Positions 8,670 to 17,294 of a DNA stretch of 64,000 bases are shown piece after piece; the first letter of the stretch is position 1; every line of letters starts with the position of its first letter. This DNA is from an uncultured Oceanisphaera sp. (lineage in GTDB: Bacteria > Pseudomonadota > Gammaproteobacteria > Enterobacterales > Aeromonadaceae): contig NZ_CANLZU010000006.1 in NCBI RefSeq assembly GCF_947495715.1, positions 62,001-126,000 of the forward strand. Direction: 5' to 3'. A model generated the notes under the pieces. The model worked only from the letters and a program-made list of their open reading frames with translations. It made no database searches and had not been told where the DNA came from. The position numbers were made by a program, and so were the translations under genes.

Positions 8670-10562
8670 ATGTGTGGTTTTTCTGGTTATTTTTTGTTAT
8701 CTAAGAAAGAAAATTATCCACACAAAACAAGTCTTATACTTGATAGGATGGAATCTTCATTAAATCACCGTGGTCCTAATGAACGAGGCGACTGGTCGGA
8801 TGAAGTTCGGGGGGTTGGTCTTACACACACACGACTTGCCATAGTCGATCTATCCCGCGCTGGACATCAGCCCATGGCATCAGTTTGTGACCGTTTTGTC
8901 ATAGCGTTCAACGGTGAAATCTACAATCACCTTGAATTGCGTGCTCAGCTTGAGGCGCAAGGCTTCGTACCAAGTTGGCGTGGTCATTCCGATACTGAAA
9001 CGCTTCTGGCTTGCTTCAGTACCTGGGGTATCGAGCAAACACTGCAGGCGACGGTGGGTATGTTCGCCCTGGCGCTTTGGGATAAGCAAGAACAGCAACT
9101 GACGCTGGCGCGCGATCGCTTAGGGGAAAAACCGCTGTACTGGGGCTGGTGTGGTGATACTTTACTGTTTGGTTCTGAACTAAAAGCACTCAAAGCGCAT
9201 CCTGATTTTAATGCGGACATTGATCGTGGTGCTTTGTCGCTGTTGTTGCGTCATAACTATATTCCTGCGCCTTATACAATTTATCAGGGTATTGAGAAAT
9301 TACCTGCTGGCCAGTATGTGCAAATCAAAAAAGGGCAGCTGCGTGCGAACGTTCAACCCAAGGAATATTGGCGGCTGAATCAGGTTGTTGAGAATGGGTT
9401 GGCTAATTCGTTCAGCGGTACAGATGCACAAGCAACGGATCTGTTAGAGCAAGCAATTAGCCAAGCGGTAAGCGGGCAGATGCTGGCCGATGTGCCTTTG
9501 GGCGCGTTCCTCAGTGGGGGAGTGGATAGCAGTACCGTCGTGTCACTGATGCAGCAGCAATCCAGGCAGCCTGTTCGCACCTTTGCGATTGGCTTTGATG
9601 AGCCGGGTTACAATGAAGCAGACTACGCCAAAGAAGTGGCGCGGCATTTGGGAACAGATCACTCCGAGCTGTATGTCAGTGCGCAGGATGCCCTGGATTT
9701 GGTCCCGCGTTTGCCTGATATCTATTGCGAGCCTTTTGCTGATAGCTCTCAGTTGCCGACTTTTCTGGTCAGCCGTATGGCAAAGCAGCATGTCACGGTT
9801 GCGCTCAGTGGCGATGGTGGCGATGAACTCTTTGGCGGCTACAACCCCTATCAATTTGCGCCGCGTGTATGGAGAAAATTAAAGGTTCTGCCTTTTCCGC
9901 TCAGGCAAATTGCATTTCGCTTGCTATCCGGGTTACCGCTACCGGATAAGCTCGCCAAGCTTTTGCGCGTTTTGCCTGCTAAAGACAAAGAGCAGTTTTA
10001 TCACGTTCTAATGAGTCACTGGGATAACCCTGATCAATTGGTTATCGGTGGACAAGCACACCCGACACGGATCAGTAGCCCCGAGCAATGGCCGCAAACC
10101 GATAGCTTCGAACACTGGATGATGGCAATGGATGCCGGCCAGTACATGACCGATGACATTCTGGTAAAAGTTGACCGTGCAGCCATGGCCAACAGCCTGG
10201 AGACTCGTGTTCCTTTGTTGGATCACCGTGTTGTGGAATTGGCCTGGCAAATACCTCAACATATGAAAATACGTGATGGCGTGGGTAAATGGATACTGCG
10301 CGAAGTGCTGTATCGCCACGTGCCGCGTGAAATGATTGAACGCCCCAAAAAAGGCTTTTCAGTCCCGCTGGGGCAGTGGTTACGTGGTCCATTAAGGGAT
10401 TGGGCTGAAGCACTGCTGAGTGAACAGCGTTTGGTACAGGAAGGCTACTTCGCCCCTAGTGTTGTACGACGTGTTTGGTCAGAGCACCTACAGGGTAAAC
10501 GCGATCATGCGCGTAAGCTATGGAGTATCTTGATGTTTCAGGCGTGGCTGGAAAAGCAGTGA
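8670..10562 (+). CDS. asnB: glutamine-hydrolysing asparagine synthetase (AsnB)
   Basis: A 630-residue class II glutamine amidotransferase of the AsnB family. Cys2 of MCGFSGYF is the N-terminal nucleophile, NHRGPNERGDW and FNGEIYNHLELR belong to the glutaminase domain, and GAFLSGGVDSSTVVSL is the ATP pyrophosphatase loop of the synthetase domain at about residue 275. VALSGDGGDELFGGY and ETRVPLLDHRVVE follow. Members in polysaccharide loci often amidate uronic acids (for example GalNAcA to GalNAcAN) instead of making free asparagine. The TviB/TviC genes just downstream, which should make a UDP-HexNAcA, favour that role here (inference). Its stop overlaps the start of the next gene. Confidence 0.9.
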   Translation: MCGFSGYFLLSKKENYPHKTSLILDRMESSLNHRGPNERGDWSDEVRGVGLTHTRLAIVDLSRAGHQPMASVCDRFVIAFNGEIYNHLELRAQLEAQGFVPSWRGHSDTETLLACFSTWGIEQTLQATVGMFALALWDKQEQQLTLARDRLGEKPLYWGWCGDTLLFGSELKALKAHPDFNADIDRGALSLLLRHNYIPAPYTIYQGIEKLPAGQYVQIKKGQLRANVQPKEYWRLNQVVENGLANSFSGTDAQATDLLEQAISQAVSGQMLADVPLGAFLSGGVDSSTVVSLMQQQSRQPVRTFAIGFDEPGYNEADYAKEVARHLGTDHSELYVSAQDALDLVPRLPDIYCEPFADSSQLPTFLVSRMAKQHVTVALSGDGGDELFGGYNPYQFAPRVWRKLKVLPFPLRQIAFRLLSGLPLPDKLAKLLRVLPAKDKEQFYHVLMSHWDNPDQLVIGGQAHPTRISSPEQWPQTDSFEHWMMAMDAGQYMTDDILVKVDRAAMANSLETRVPLLDHRVVELAWQIPQHMKIRDGVGKWILREVLYRHVPREMIERPKKGFSVPLGQWLRGPLRDWAEALLSEQRLVQEGYFAPSVVRRVWSEHLQGKRDHARKLWSILMFQAWLEKQ

Positions 10563-11692
10563 AAGTTGTTCACGTTATCATAGGCTTGAATGTCGGCGGC
10601 GCTGAGTTGATGCTCAAGCGCTTGGTCGAGTCGCACCGTGAACAGCCGGGCATCGAGCATAGTGTAATTTCGCTGACCGACAAAGGAGTGTTGGGAGATC
10701 AGTTGGCCAAGCAGGGTGTAGCGGTTCATTGCTTGGGTATGTCCTCGATTAGTAAAGGCCCTGCAACTTTTTTCAAATTGCGCAAATTGCTGCAGACGCT
10801 GCGGCCCGATGTTGTGCATACCTGGATGTATCATGCCGATTTGTTGGGTGGCCTTGCGGCCCGCAGCATTGGCATTCGTAATCTTGTTTGGTGTATCCGC
10901 AGTACCGATATTCGTAAAGGCGGCAGTAAGGTCACTTTGCTGATCCGTAAACTCTGTGCCTGGCTGTCGGGGCGATTGCCGCGTGTGATTGTGTGTGCGG
11001 CAGATGCATCCCGCAAGGTGCATGAAACCGTTGGCTATGCACCGAATAAAATGCAGGTGATACCCAACGGGTTCGAGCTTGATAAATTGTTGCCCATAGG
11101 CAGTAACGGTTCCCGCATTCGGGGTGAGCTGGGTATAAGCAACGATTGCACGCTGATGGTATCCGTTGGTCGGTATAACCCGGTCAAAGACCATAAAACG
11201 TTTATTGAGGCGGCAGGCAAGGTCGCGGCACAGCACAATGATGTCAGGTTTATGCTGGTGGGGCGTGACCTTGAGCACTCTAACCCGCAGCTGATGGCCT
11301 TGATCGATGCAACCGGGCAAGCAAATGCGTTTTATCTGCTGGGTGAGCGCAATGATGTGCCCGCTTGCCTGCAAGCCAGTGATATTTTTTGCCTGCATTC
11401 CGTTACCGAAGGCTTCCCCAACGTACTGGGCGAGGCCATGGCTGTGGGTTTGCCCTGTATCACCACAGATGTGGGCGATGCCGCCTATCTGTTGGACAGC
11501 CCTGAATGGGTGGTGCCTGCTGCATCCCCTGACAAATTCGCTGATAAGCTTGATGCCATGGTATCCCTGCCTGCTGCAGAAAGAGAGGCACTAGGGCAGA
11601 CTGCAGCCAGCCGTATTCGTGAACATTTCACCATGGATGTGATCAGTCGCCGTTATTACGCTCTGTATGTTTCGCTGATTGACGCCAAATAA
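10559..11692 (+). CDS. family 4 glycosyltransferase
   Basis: A GT-B retaining glycosyltransferase of 377 residues. The N-terminal motif VVHVIIGLNVGGAELMLKRL is the GGAE loop common in GT4. The C-terminal Rossmann half has SVGRYNPVKDHKTFIEAA and the EX7E-like nucleotide-sugar site around HSVTEGFPNVLGEAMAVGLP. I choose GTG 10559, which overlaps the asnB stop (GTGA), since the longer in-frame ATG at 10520 lies well inside asnB and adds residues outside the fold. It should add one sugar to the lipid-linked O-unit at the cytoplasmic face; the sugar is unknown. Confidence 0.85.
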   Translation: MKVVHVIIGLNVGGAELMLKRLVESHREQPGIEHSVISLTDKGVLGDQLAKQGVAVHCLGMSSISKGPATFFKLRKLLQTLRPDVVHTWMYHADLLGGLAARSIGIRNLVWCIRSTDIRKGGSKVTLLIRKLCAWLSGRLPRVIVCAADASRKVHETVGYAPNKMQVIPNGFELDKLLPIGSNGSRIRGELGISNDCTLMVSVGRYNPVKDHKTFIEAAGKVAAQHNDVRFMLVGRDLEHSNPQLMALIDATGQANAFYLLGERNDVPACLQASDIFCLHSVTEGFPNVLGEAMAVGLPCITTDVGDAAYLLDSPEWVVPAASPDKFADKLDAMVSLPAAEREALGQTAASRIREHFTMDVISRRYYALYVSLIDAK

Positions 11693-11734
11693 CTCTTCAA
11701 CTCAGATTCATTCTCGCGCTTGGATTTAAAATTT

Positions 11735-13003
11735 ATGCAAAACACACACATCGCCATCATCGGTCTAGGCTACGTAGGCCTCCCCCTTGCTGTAGAATTC
11801 GGCAAGCAATACCCCACCTTGGGCTTTGATATCAATACCGCCCGCCTGGCTGAGCTCCAACAGGGCCACGACAGCACGCTGGAAGTGGACGATCAGGAGC
11901 TGGCAGAGGCCAAGCACCTGTCCTATAGTAGCTCGCTGGATGACCTCAAAGCCTGCAACGTGTTTATCGTGACCGTTCCCACGCCCATCAATGAGCACAA
12001 GCAACCCGATCTCACCCCGCTGATCAAGGCCAGTGAAACCATCGGCAAAGTGCTCAAGCAGGGCGATATCGTGATTTACGAATCCACCGTTTATCCGGGG
12101 GCCACCGAGGAAGACTGTGTGCCGGTGCTTGAAGCGGTTTCTGGCCTCAAGTTCAATCGCGATTTTTTCTGTGGTTACAGCCCTGAGCGCATTAACCCGG
12201 GTGATAAAGAGCACAGAGTGACCACTATTCTTAAGGTAACGTCTGGCTCTACGCCGGAAGTCGCTGAAACGGTTGATAAACTTTACAGCTCCATCATCAC
12301 CGCCGGCACCTACAAGGCCAGCTCCATCAGAGTGGCAGAAGCGGCCAAGGTGATCGAGAACACCCAACGCGATGTGAACATCGGTCTTATCAACGAACTG
12401 GCACTGATCTTCAACAAGCTGGGTATTGACACTGAAGAAGTGCTCAAGGCCGCCGGCACCAAGTGGAACTTCCTGCCGTTTCGCCCAGGCCTGGTGGGTG
12501 GCCACTGCATTGGAGTGGATCCTTACTACCTTACACACAAGGCGCAATCTGTGGGCTATCATCCTGAGATCATTCTGGCGGGTCGCCGCCTGAACGATGG
12601 CATGGGGGCCTATGTGGCCAGCCAGCTGGTGAAGGCCATGCTTAAAAAGCGTATTCATGTGGAAGGTGCCCGCGTGTTGGTAATGGGTTTAACCTTCAAG
12701 GAAAACTGCCCGGATCTGCGCAATACCAAGGTGGTAGACATTATCGCTGAGCTGCAGGACTATGGTGTACAGGTGGACTGCTACGATCCCTGGATCAACC
12801 CGCAGGAAGCCGAGCACGAATATGGCATTAAGCCCATTACTGAGCCCAAGGCGGCGGAGTACGATGCCGTGATTATGGCGGTTGCGCATAAGCAGTTTGC
12901 CGAAATGGGTGTGGGGCAGCTCCGCGACCTGTGCAAGCCCACACATGTAATTTATGATCTGAAGTATATTTTGCCTGCTGATGCCAGCGATTTGCGCCTG
13001 TAA
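11735..13003 (+). CDS. tviB: UDP-N-acetylhexosamine C6 dehydrogenase (TviB/WbpO type)
   Basis: A 422-residue NAD-dependent nucleotide-sugar dehydrogenase. The N-terminal Rossmann motif is [19 protein letters not shown]. The catalytic cysteine lies in [16 protein letters not shown], and [13 protein letters not shown] marks the C-terminal UDP-binding domain. Two successive oxidations convert the C6 hydroxyl of UDP-GlcNAc or UDP-GalNAc to a carboxylate. Similarity to TviB/WbpO is much stronger than to UDP-glucose dehydrogenase. ATG 11735 is used; the frame continues to a TTG at 11720 with no added motif. The 4-epimerase gene follows, as in the Vi antigen locus and the Pseudomonas aeruginosa O6 locus. 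Confidence 0.92.
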   Translation: MQNTHIAIIGLGYVGLPLAVEFGKQYPTLGFDINTARLAELQQGHDSTLEVDDQELAEAKHLSYSSSLDDLKACNVFIVTVPTPINEHKQPDLTPLIKASETIGKVLKQGDIVIYESTVYPGATEEDCVPVLEAVSGLKFNRDFFCGYSPERINPGDKEHRVTTILKVTSGSTPEVAETVDKLYSSIITAGTYKASSIRVAEAAKVIENTQRDVNIGLINELALIFNKLGIDTEEVLKAAGTKWNFLPFRPGLVGGHCIGVDPYYLTHKAQSVGYHPEIILAGRRLNDGMGAYVASQLVKAMLKKRIHVEGARVLVMGLTFKENCPDLRNTKVVDIIAELQDYGVQVDCYDPWINPQEAEHEYGIKPITEPKAAEYDAVIMAVAHKQFAEMGVGQLRDLCKPTHVIYDLKYILPADASDLRL

Positions 13004-13063
13004 CTATCTCTTCTGTAAACCTGATAAGGACGCCCGATTTCCAACAAAAAAGCGGGCGCATGA

Positions 13064-14089
13064 ATGATGACTGCCTATTCACAACTGCTTGAAACTCTCC
13101 CTGCCAGCCCCAAAACCTGGTTGATTACCGGTGTTGCCGGTTTTATTGGCTCCAACCTGCTTGAACACCTGCTCAAGCTTAATCAGCGGGTCGTGGGGCT
13201 TGACAACTTCGCCACCGGTCACCAACACAACTTGGATGAAGTGCAGCAGCTGGTTACCCCGGAGCAGTGGGCTGGTTTTAGCTTTATTGAGGGAGATATC
13301 CGTAACCTGGATGATTGCCACCAGGCCTGTGCCGGGGTGGATTATGTGCTGCATCAGGCCGCGCTCGGCTCGGTGCCGCGCTCCATCAATGATCCCATCA
13401 CTACCAATGGCACTAACATCAGCGGTTTTCTCAACATGCTGGTGGCTGCACGCGATGCGAAAGTTAAGAGTTTTACCTACGCCGCCAGCAGCTCAACTTA
13501 TGGTGATCATCCGGCACTGCCCAAGGTGGAAGAGAACATCGGCAAGCCGTTGTCTCCCTATGCGGTCACTAAATACGTGAATGAGCTGTATGCGGATGTG
13601 TTCGCCAAAACCTATGGTTTCAATACCATTGGTCTGCGTTATTTCAATGTGTTTGGCAAACGGCAAGATCCCAACGGTGCCTATGCTGCGGTTATCCCCA
13701 AGTGGACTGCCAGCATGATCCAAGGGGAAGAGGTATTCATCAACGGCGATGGTGAAACCAGCCGTGATTTTTGCTTTATTGAAAACACGGTACAGATGAA
13801 CCTGCTGGCAGCCACTGCCCCGAGTGACGCTAAAAACGAAGTGTATAATGTGGCCGTAGGCGACCGCACCACACTGAATGATTTGTTTCACGCACTGCAG
13901 TCTGCCCTGGCTGAAAATGGCAAGCCTTATGAAGCCAGGGCGGTATACCGGGACTTTCGTGCCGGTGATGTGCGCCATTCGCAGGCGGATATCGGCAAGG
14001 CCGTCAGCAAGCTAGGCTATGCGCCGCAATACCGCATTATGGACGGCATCGCCAAAGCCATGCCCTGGTATATTGAGAATGTGGGGTAA
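13064..14089 (+). CDS. wbpP: UDP-N-acetylglucosamine(-uronate) 4-epimerase (TviC/WbpP)
   Basis: A 341-residue SDR enzyme close to WbpP of P. aeruginosa O6 and TviC of Salmonella Vi along its entire length. The NAD site is [19 protein letters not shown], the serine is in [12 protein letters not shown] and the catalytic pair is [13 protein letters not shown] (YxxxK). It epimerises C4 of UDP-GlcNAc or UDP-GlcNAcA, giving the galacto form. Two adjacent ATGs (13064, 13067) are possible starts. With the preceding dehydrogenase it should supply UDP-GalNAcA for the O-unit. Confidence 0.93.
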   Translation: MMTAYSQLLETLPASPKTWLITGVAGFIGSNLLEHLLKLNQRVVGLDNFATGHQHNLDEVQQLVTPEQWAGFSFIEGDIRNLDDCHQACAGVDYVLHQAALGSVPRSINDPITTNGTNISGFLNMLVAARDAKVKSFTYAASSSTYGDHPALPKVEENIGKPLSPYAVTKYVNELYADVFAKTYGFNTIGLRYFNVFGKRQDPNGAYAAVIPKWTASMIQGEEVFINGDGETSRDFCFIENTVQMNLLAATAPSDAKNEVYNVAVGDRTTLNDLFHALQSALAENGKPYEARAVYRDFRAGDVRHSQADIGKAVSKLGYAPQYRIMDGIAKAMPWYIENVG

Positions 14090-15248
14090 ATGCCTCTTGA
14101 TTGAAAAAACAGATATTATACTTTTTATAGTTAATGCCCCTGAGTACTTTGTGTCGCATCGATTTCATATTGCTAAAAAGGCTTGTGACGCTGGTTTTAA
14201 AATTCATGTTGCGTCTTCAATAACAACTGAGGTAGATCAAGAAGCTGTTTCTATAATAAAAGAATGTGGCTTTGAATATCATGAGTTACCAATCAAAAGA
14301 GGTGGTGAAAACCCTATACATGAAGCCTACAGTATAGTCTGTTGTTATAGGTTAATTAAAGTATTGTCACCCGTTCTAATACACTTGGTAACTATAAAGC
14401 CTGCCTTATATGGCTCTATTGCTGCAAGAGTGGCAGGTAAAAATAATATTGTTGCAGCAATAGCTGGGTTAGGAACCATTTTTTTAGCACAGTCTTTTTT
14501 TGCTAAGATCAGAAAGGCGCTCGTAGTGCGCATGCTTAAATTTGGTCTTTCAGGTAAACATTCGTTAGTTATATTTCAGAATCCAGATGATAAAGATTTT
14601 CTGAGTGAAATTGGTGTGTTAACGCCACAACAAGCACGCCTAATCCGCGGATCTGGCGTTATTCTAGATAAGTACCCGGTTGTGCCTGAACCTAAAGGTA
14701 ATCCTACTGTAGTTATGGCCGCGAGGTTGCTCAAGGATAAAGGCGTGCTTGAATTTGTTAATGCAGCAAGACTATTGAAACAGCGTGGCCTGTCGGTTGA
14801 AATGCGCCTCATTGGTTCGCCTGATCCGGGTAATCCAACCAGTGTGACCCAGCAGGAATTAGACCAGTGGGCGGCTGAGGGGGCGGTCGAACTGTTGGGA
14901 TATCGTAAGGATATTGCAGCGCAATATGCAGCGGCCAATATTATTTGCCTTCCATCCTATCGTGAAGGGTTGCCCAAGAGTTTGGTTGAAGCCGCCGCCT
15001 GTGGCCGTGCTGTGGTCACCACTGATGTACCAGGTTGCCGAGATGCGATCACGCCAGACGTAACCGGTTTGCTTGTACCTGTAAAAGATGCTGTAGCGTT
15101 GGCCGATGCTATTCAGGCATTAATTGAAGATCCTGAGCTTCGCAATAAAATGGGACTCGCTGGCAGAGTGCTGGCGGTGGAAGCCTTTGCAATTGAAAAA
15201 ATCGTGGAGCAGCATATGGATATCTATCAGGAGCTACTTGAACCATGA
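14079..15248 (+). CDS. family 4 glycosyltransferase
   Basis: A GT4 enzyme of about 389 residues. The beginning [22 protein letters not shown] resembles PglA/WbpT-type transferases ('N-x-P-x-F-x-x-S-H-R'). The C-terminal domain has [20 protein letters not shown] and [20 protein letters not shown] with the EX7E pair, followed by [11 protein letters not shown]. Start choice is open: ATG 14079 lies before the wbpP stop, and TTG 14097 just after it would give a shorter N-terminus beginning nearer the fold. The first 400 bases are more AT-rich than the rest, as if the gene were a recombination product. The end overlaps the next gene by four bases. Confidence 0.84.
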   Translation: MWGKCLLIEKTDIILFIVNAPEYFVSHRFHIAKKACDAGFKIHVASSITTEVDQEAVSIIKECGFEYHELPIKRGGENPIHEAYSIVCCYRLIKVLSPVLIHLVTIKPALYGSIAARVAGKNNIVAAIAGLGTIFLAQSFFAKIRKALVVRMLKFGLSGKHSLVIFQNPDDKDFLSEIGVLTPQQARLIRGSGVILDKYPVVPEPKGNPTVVMAARLLKDKGVLEFVNAARLLKQRGLSVEMRLIGSPDPGNPTSVTQQELDQWAAEGAVELLGYRKDIAAQYAAANIICLPSYREGLPKSLVEAAACGRAVVTTDVPGCRDAITPDVTGLLVPVKDAVALADAIQALIEDPELRNKMGLAGRVLAVEAFAIEKIVEQHMDIYQELLEP

Positions 15249-16195
15249 CAGTACAAACAAATATTTTGGTGACAGGGGCAACGGGATTTGTGGGGCAAGC
15301 ATTGTTGGGACAGTTGCTTGAGAATGGGGAGTACAAAGTTACTGCGGCATTACGGGCTGCCAGTGGTTTTGATCGTTGCGCGGCAAATGTAGTGGGTGAT
15401 ATTACCAACGCTACTGACTGGTCAACCGCCTTGACCAATCAACAAGTTGTCATCCATGTTGCTGCTCGTGCCCATATCGTGAAAGACGAAGTGGCTAACC
15501 CGCTGGCGGAATACCGCCGTGTCAATGTGGACGGTACGCTCAACCTTGCGAGTCAGGCAGCTGCTTCAAGCGTGAAGCGCTTTATATTTATCAGCTCTAT
15601 TGGTGTAAATGGAAACCTTAATACACGCCCTTTCACCGAGAATGATGAGTCTAATCCGGCAGACCCTTATGCTCAGTCCAAGTGGGAGGCAGAGCAGGGG
15701 TTGTGGGAGATTCAGCGTGAAACGGAGATAGAAATTATCATTATCCGCCCGCCATTGGTCTATGGCCCCAATGCACCAGGTAATTTTGGCAGTTTAATGC
15801 GCTGGGTTGAAAAGGGCTTGCCTTTGCCTCTGGGTGCCATTCACAACCGGCGTTCGCTGGTGGCGCTAGATAATCTGGTTGACCTCATTATCTCCTGCAT
15901 TGATCATCCTGCAGCGGCCAATCAGGTGTTTCTGGCCGGCGACGGGGAAGATGTGTCTACCAGCGAGCTGTTGCGTGGCGTTGCCCAGGCGGCTGGCAAA
16001 CCGTGCCGGTTGTTGCCGGTGCCGGCTGGTTTGCTGCAGTTGGGGGCTACCATGCTGGGTAAAAAAGCCATGGCTCAGCGTTTGCTGGGTTCGCTGCAGG
16101 TTGATATTTCAAAGGCTCGTAATGTATTGGGCTGGACGCCACCGCTGTCGGTGGAGCAAGGATTAAAGAGGTGTTTTGATGATTCGGTTGTTTGA
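15245..16195 (+). CDS. NAD-dependent SDR, UDP-4-keto sugar reductase/epimerase (WbpV-like)
   Basis: A 316-residue extended SDR protein. The nucleotide site is ILVTGATGFVGQALLGQLL, the serine lies in IFISSIGVNGN and the catalytic pair is DPYAQSKWEAEQGL (YxxxK). Related proteins next to WbpM and the initiating transferase (WbpV, WbjF and similar) reduce the 4-keto group of UDP-4-keto-6-deoxy-GlcNAc to make UDP-QuiNAc or UDP-FucNAc, the first sugar of the O-unit. Its position here, overlapping the GT4 gene by ATGA and directly before a phosphosugar transferase, supports that role. The product stereochemistry cannot be told from sequence. Confidence 0.82.
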   Translation: MTVQTNILVTGATGFVGQALLGQLLENGEYKVTAALRAASGFDRCAANVVGDITNATDWSTALTNQQVVIHVAARAHIVKDEVANPLAEYRRVNVDGTLNLASQAAASSVKRFIFISSIGVNGNLNTRPFTENDESNPADPYAQSKWEAEQGLWEIQRETEIEIIIIRPPLVYGPNAPGNFGSLMRWVEKGLPLPLGAIHNRRSLVALDNLVDLIISCIDHPAAANQVFLAGDGEDVSTSELLRGVAQAAGKPCRLLPVPAGLLQLGATMLGKKAMAQRLLGSLQVDISKARNVLGWTPPLSVEQGLKRCFDDSVV

Positions 16196-16730
16196 TATTG
16201 TGTTTTCATTGCTGGGGTTGGTATGCGGCTTTCCGGTGCTGGTGTTGCTAACCCTTATCGGCCTGTTTGATACTGGTTCCCCCATTTTTCGTCAGGTGCG
16301 GGTAGGGCGGCACCAAAAGCCGTTTACTTTGGTTAAGTTTCGCACCATGAAAGTAGACACCGCTTCTGTGGCGTCTCACCTGGCAAGTGCATCATCCATC
16401 ACGCCCTTTGGTCATTTTTTGCGTCGTACCAAGCTGGATGAACTGCCTCAGCTGTGGAATGTGCTGAAAGGCGAAATGAGTCTGGTGGGGCCACGGCCTG
16501 GCCTGTTTAATCAGGAAGAGCTGACGAGAGCCCGAGCTGCTCACGGTGTGTATGATGTGCGCCCCGGCATTACCGGCCTGGCACAGGTGAATGAAATTGA
16601 CATGTCCACCCCCGAGCTGCTGGCCGAGACGGATCAAAAAATGATCCAGTCGCTGTCGGTTAAGGATTATTTTCGTTACATACTGCTTACCGTGTCCGGC
16701 AAGGGCAGTGGCGATCGGGTTCGGCGGTGA
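16179..16730 (+). CDS. PglC-type initiating phosphosugar transferase
   Basis: A 183-residue monotopic phosphoglycosyltransferase (bacterial sugar transferase family). One N-terminal hydrophobic segment (FDIVFSLLGLVCGFPVLVLL) is the re-entrant membrane helix. The catalytic Asp-Glu dyad is in RRTKLDELPQLWNVLKGE, and SLVGPRPGL is the family signature. It transfers a phospho-sugar from a UDP-sugar to undecaprenyl phosphate and starts O-unit assembly. ATG 16179 is preceded by AGAGG. It is only the small catalytic core, as in PglC, without the large N-terminal membrane domain of WbaP. In P. aeruginosa O6-like loci this step is done by an unrelated polytopic enzyme, WbpL, so the enzyme class differs here. 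Confidence 0.9.
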   Translation: MIRLFDIVFSLLGLVCGFPVLVLLTLIGLFDTGSPIFRQVRVGRHQKPFTLVKFRTMKVDTASVASHLASASSITPFGHFLRRTKLDELPQLWNVLKGEMSLVGPRPGLFNQEELTRARAAHGVYDVRPGITGLAQVNEIDMSTPELLAETDQKMIQSLSVKDYFRYILLTVSGKGSGDRVRR

Positions 16731-16853
16731 GTGTTGAATTTTTAATGTTGAGTGTTGAGTTATATTAGTGTTGAGTTTTTAGTTGTGAATATTGAGTGAA
16801 AAATAAACACTCATCACTCATCACTCATCACTCAACATTCATAACTCAAACTC
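16731..16853. repeat. inverted heptamer repeats, left side of four-helix-bundle cassette
   Basis: The left half holds TGAGTGT-like heptamers (16731-16798) and the right half the complementary type in tandem, ACTCATC three times then ACTCAAC (16809-16836). The two halves can fold back on each other. Similar heptamers stand on the other side of the next gene. Confidence 0.8.
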
Positions 16854-16863
16854 GGGGGGTGGT

Positions 16864-17235
16864 GTGAACAATGTGCTTGATAAATCGTTTGTTTTTGCTG
16901 TTCGCATCGTTAAGTTGTATCAGCATTTATCGAAAGAACAGAGAGAGTATGTACTTTCCAAGCAGTTGTTGCGCTCTGGCACCTCTATTGGTGCTAATGT
17001 GAACGAGGCTCAGGCTGGGCAGTCCAGGGCTGATTTTGTTGCCAAAATGAGCATTGCCAGCAAAGAAGCCAGAGAAACAAAATATTGGCTGAACTTGCTT
17101 TGTGAAACAGGTTATTTAGATAAAAGCCAACCACATGTTGTGAGTTTGCTTGAGCAGAGTGAAGAGCTTATCAAGATGCTTACTGCCATAGTAAAAAACA
17201 CTCAAATGAACTTAAGATCGAGCTCTAAGAAATGA
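16864..17235 (+). CDS. four-helix-bundle protein (S23/Avd-like family)
   Basis: A 123-residue, almost wholly helical protein of the TIGR02436 family, first seen in intervening sequences of 23S rRNA and related in fold to the Avd accessory protein of diversity-generating retroelements. Typical blocks are the N-terminal helix VLDKSFVFAVRIVKLYQHL, SKQLLRSGTSIGANVNEAQ, KMSIASKEARETKYWLNLL and the last helix SEELIKMLTAIVKNTQ. GTG 16864 starts it after GGGGGGTGG. The biochemical role is unknown; the fold forms pentameric rings and may bind nucleic acid. It is enclosed by heptamer repeats and inserted between the initiating transferase and wbpM, like a mobile or passenger cassette. No reverse transcriptase or template repeat is nearby. 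Confidence 0.88.
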   Translation: MNNVLDKSFVFAVRIVKLYQHLSKEQREYVLSKQLLRSGTSIGANVNEAQAGQSRADFVAKMSIASKEARETKYWLNLLCETGYLDKSQPHVVSLLEQSEELIKMLTAIVKNTQMNLRSSSKK

Positions 17236-17239
17236 GCTT

Positions 17240-17279
17240 ACTCAACACTAAAAACTCAGCACTCAGCACTCAACACTAA
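17240..17279. repeat. heptamer repeats, right side of four-helix-bundle cassette
   Basis: Tandem seven-base units ACTCAAC, ACTAAAA, ACTCAGC, ACTCAGC, ACTCAAC, ACTAAC, in the same register as the units left of the gene. Confidence 0.8.
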
Positions 17280-17294
17280 CGAGGTTCGAGTTAT

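Noticed and set aside
16864-17235. Avd-like protein as a sign of a diversity-generating retroelement
   Set aside because: No reverse transcriptase and no template/variable repeat pair were seen nearby; the protein fits the wider S23/four-helix-bundle family.
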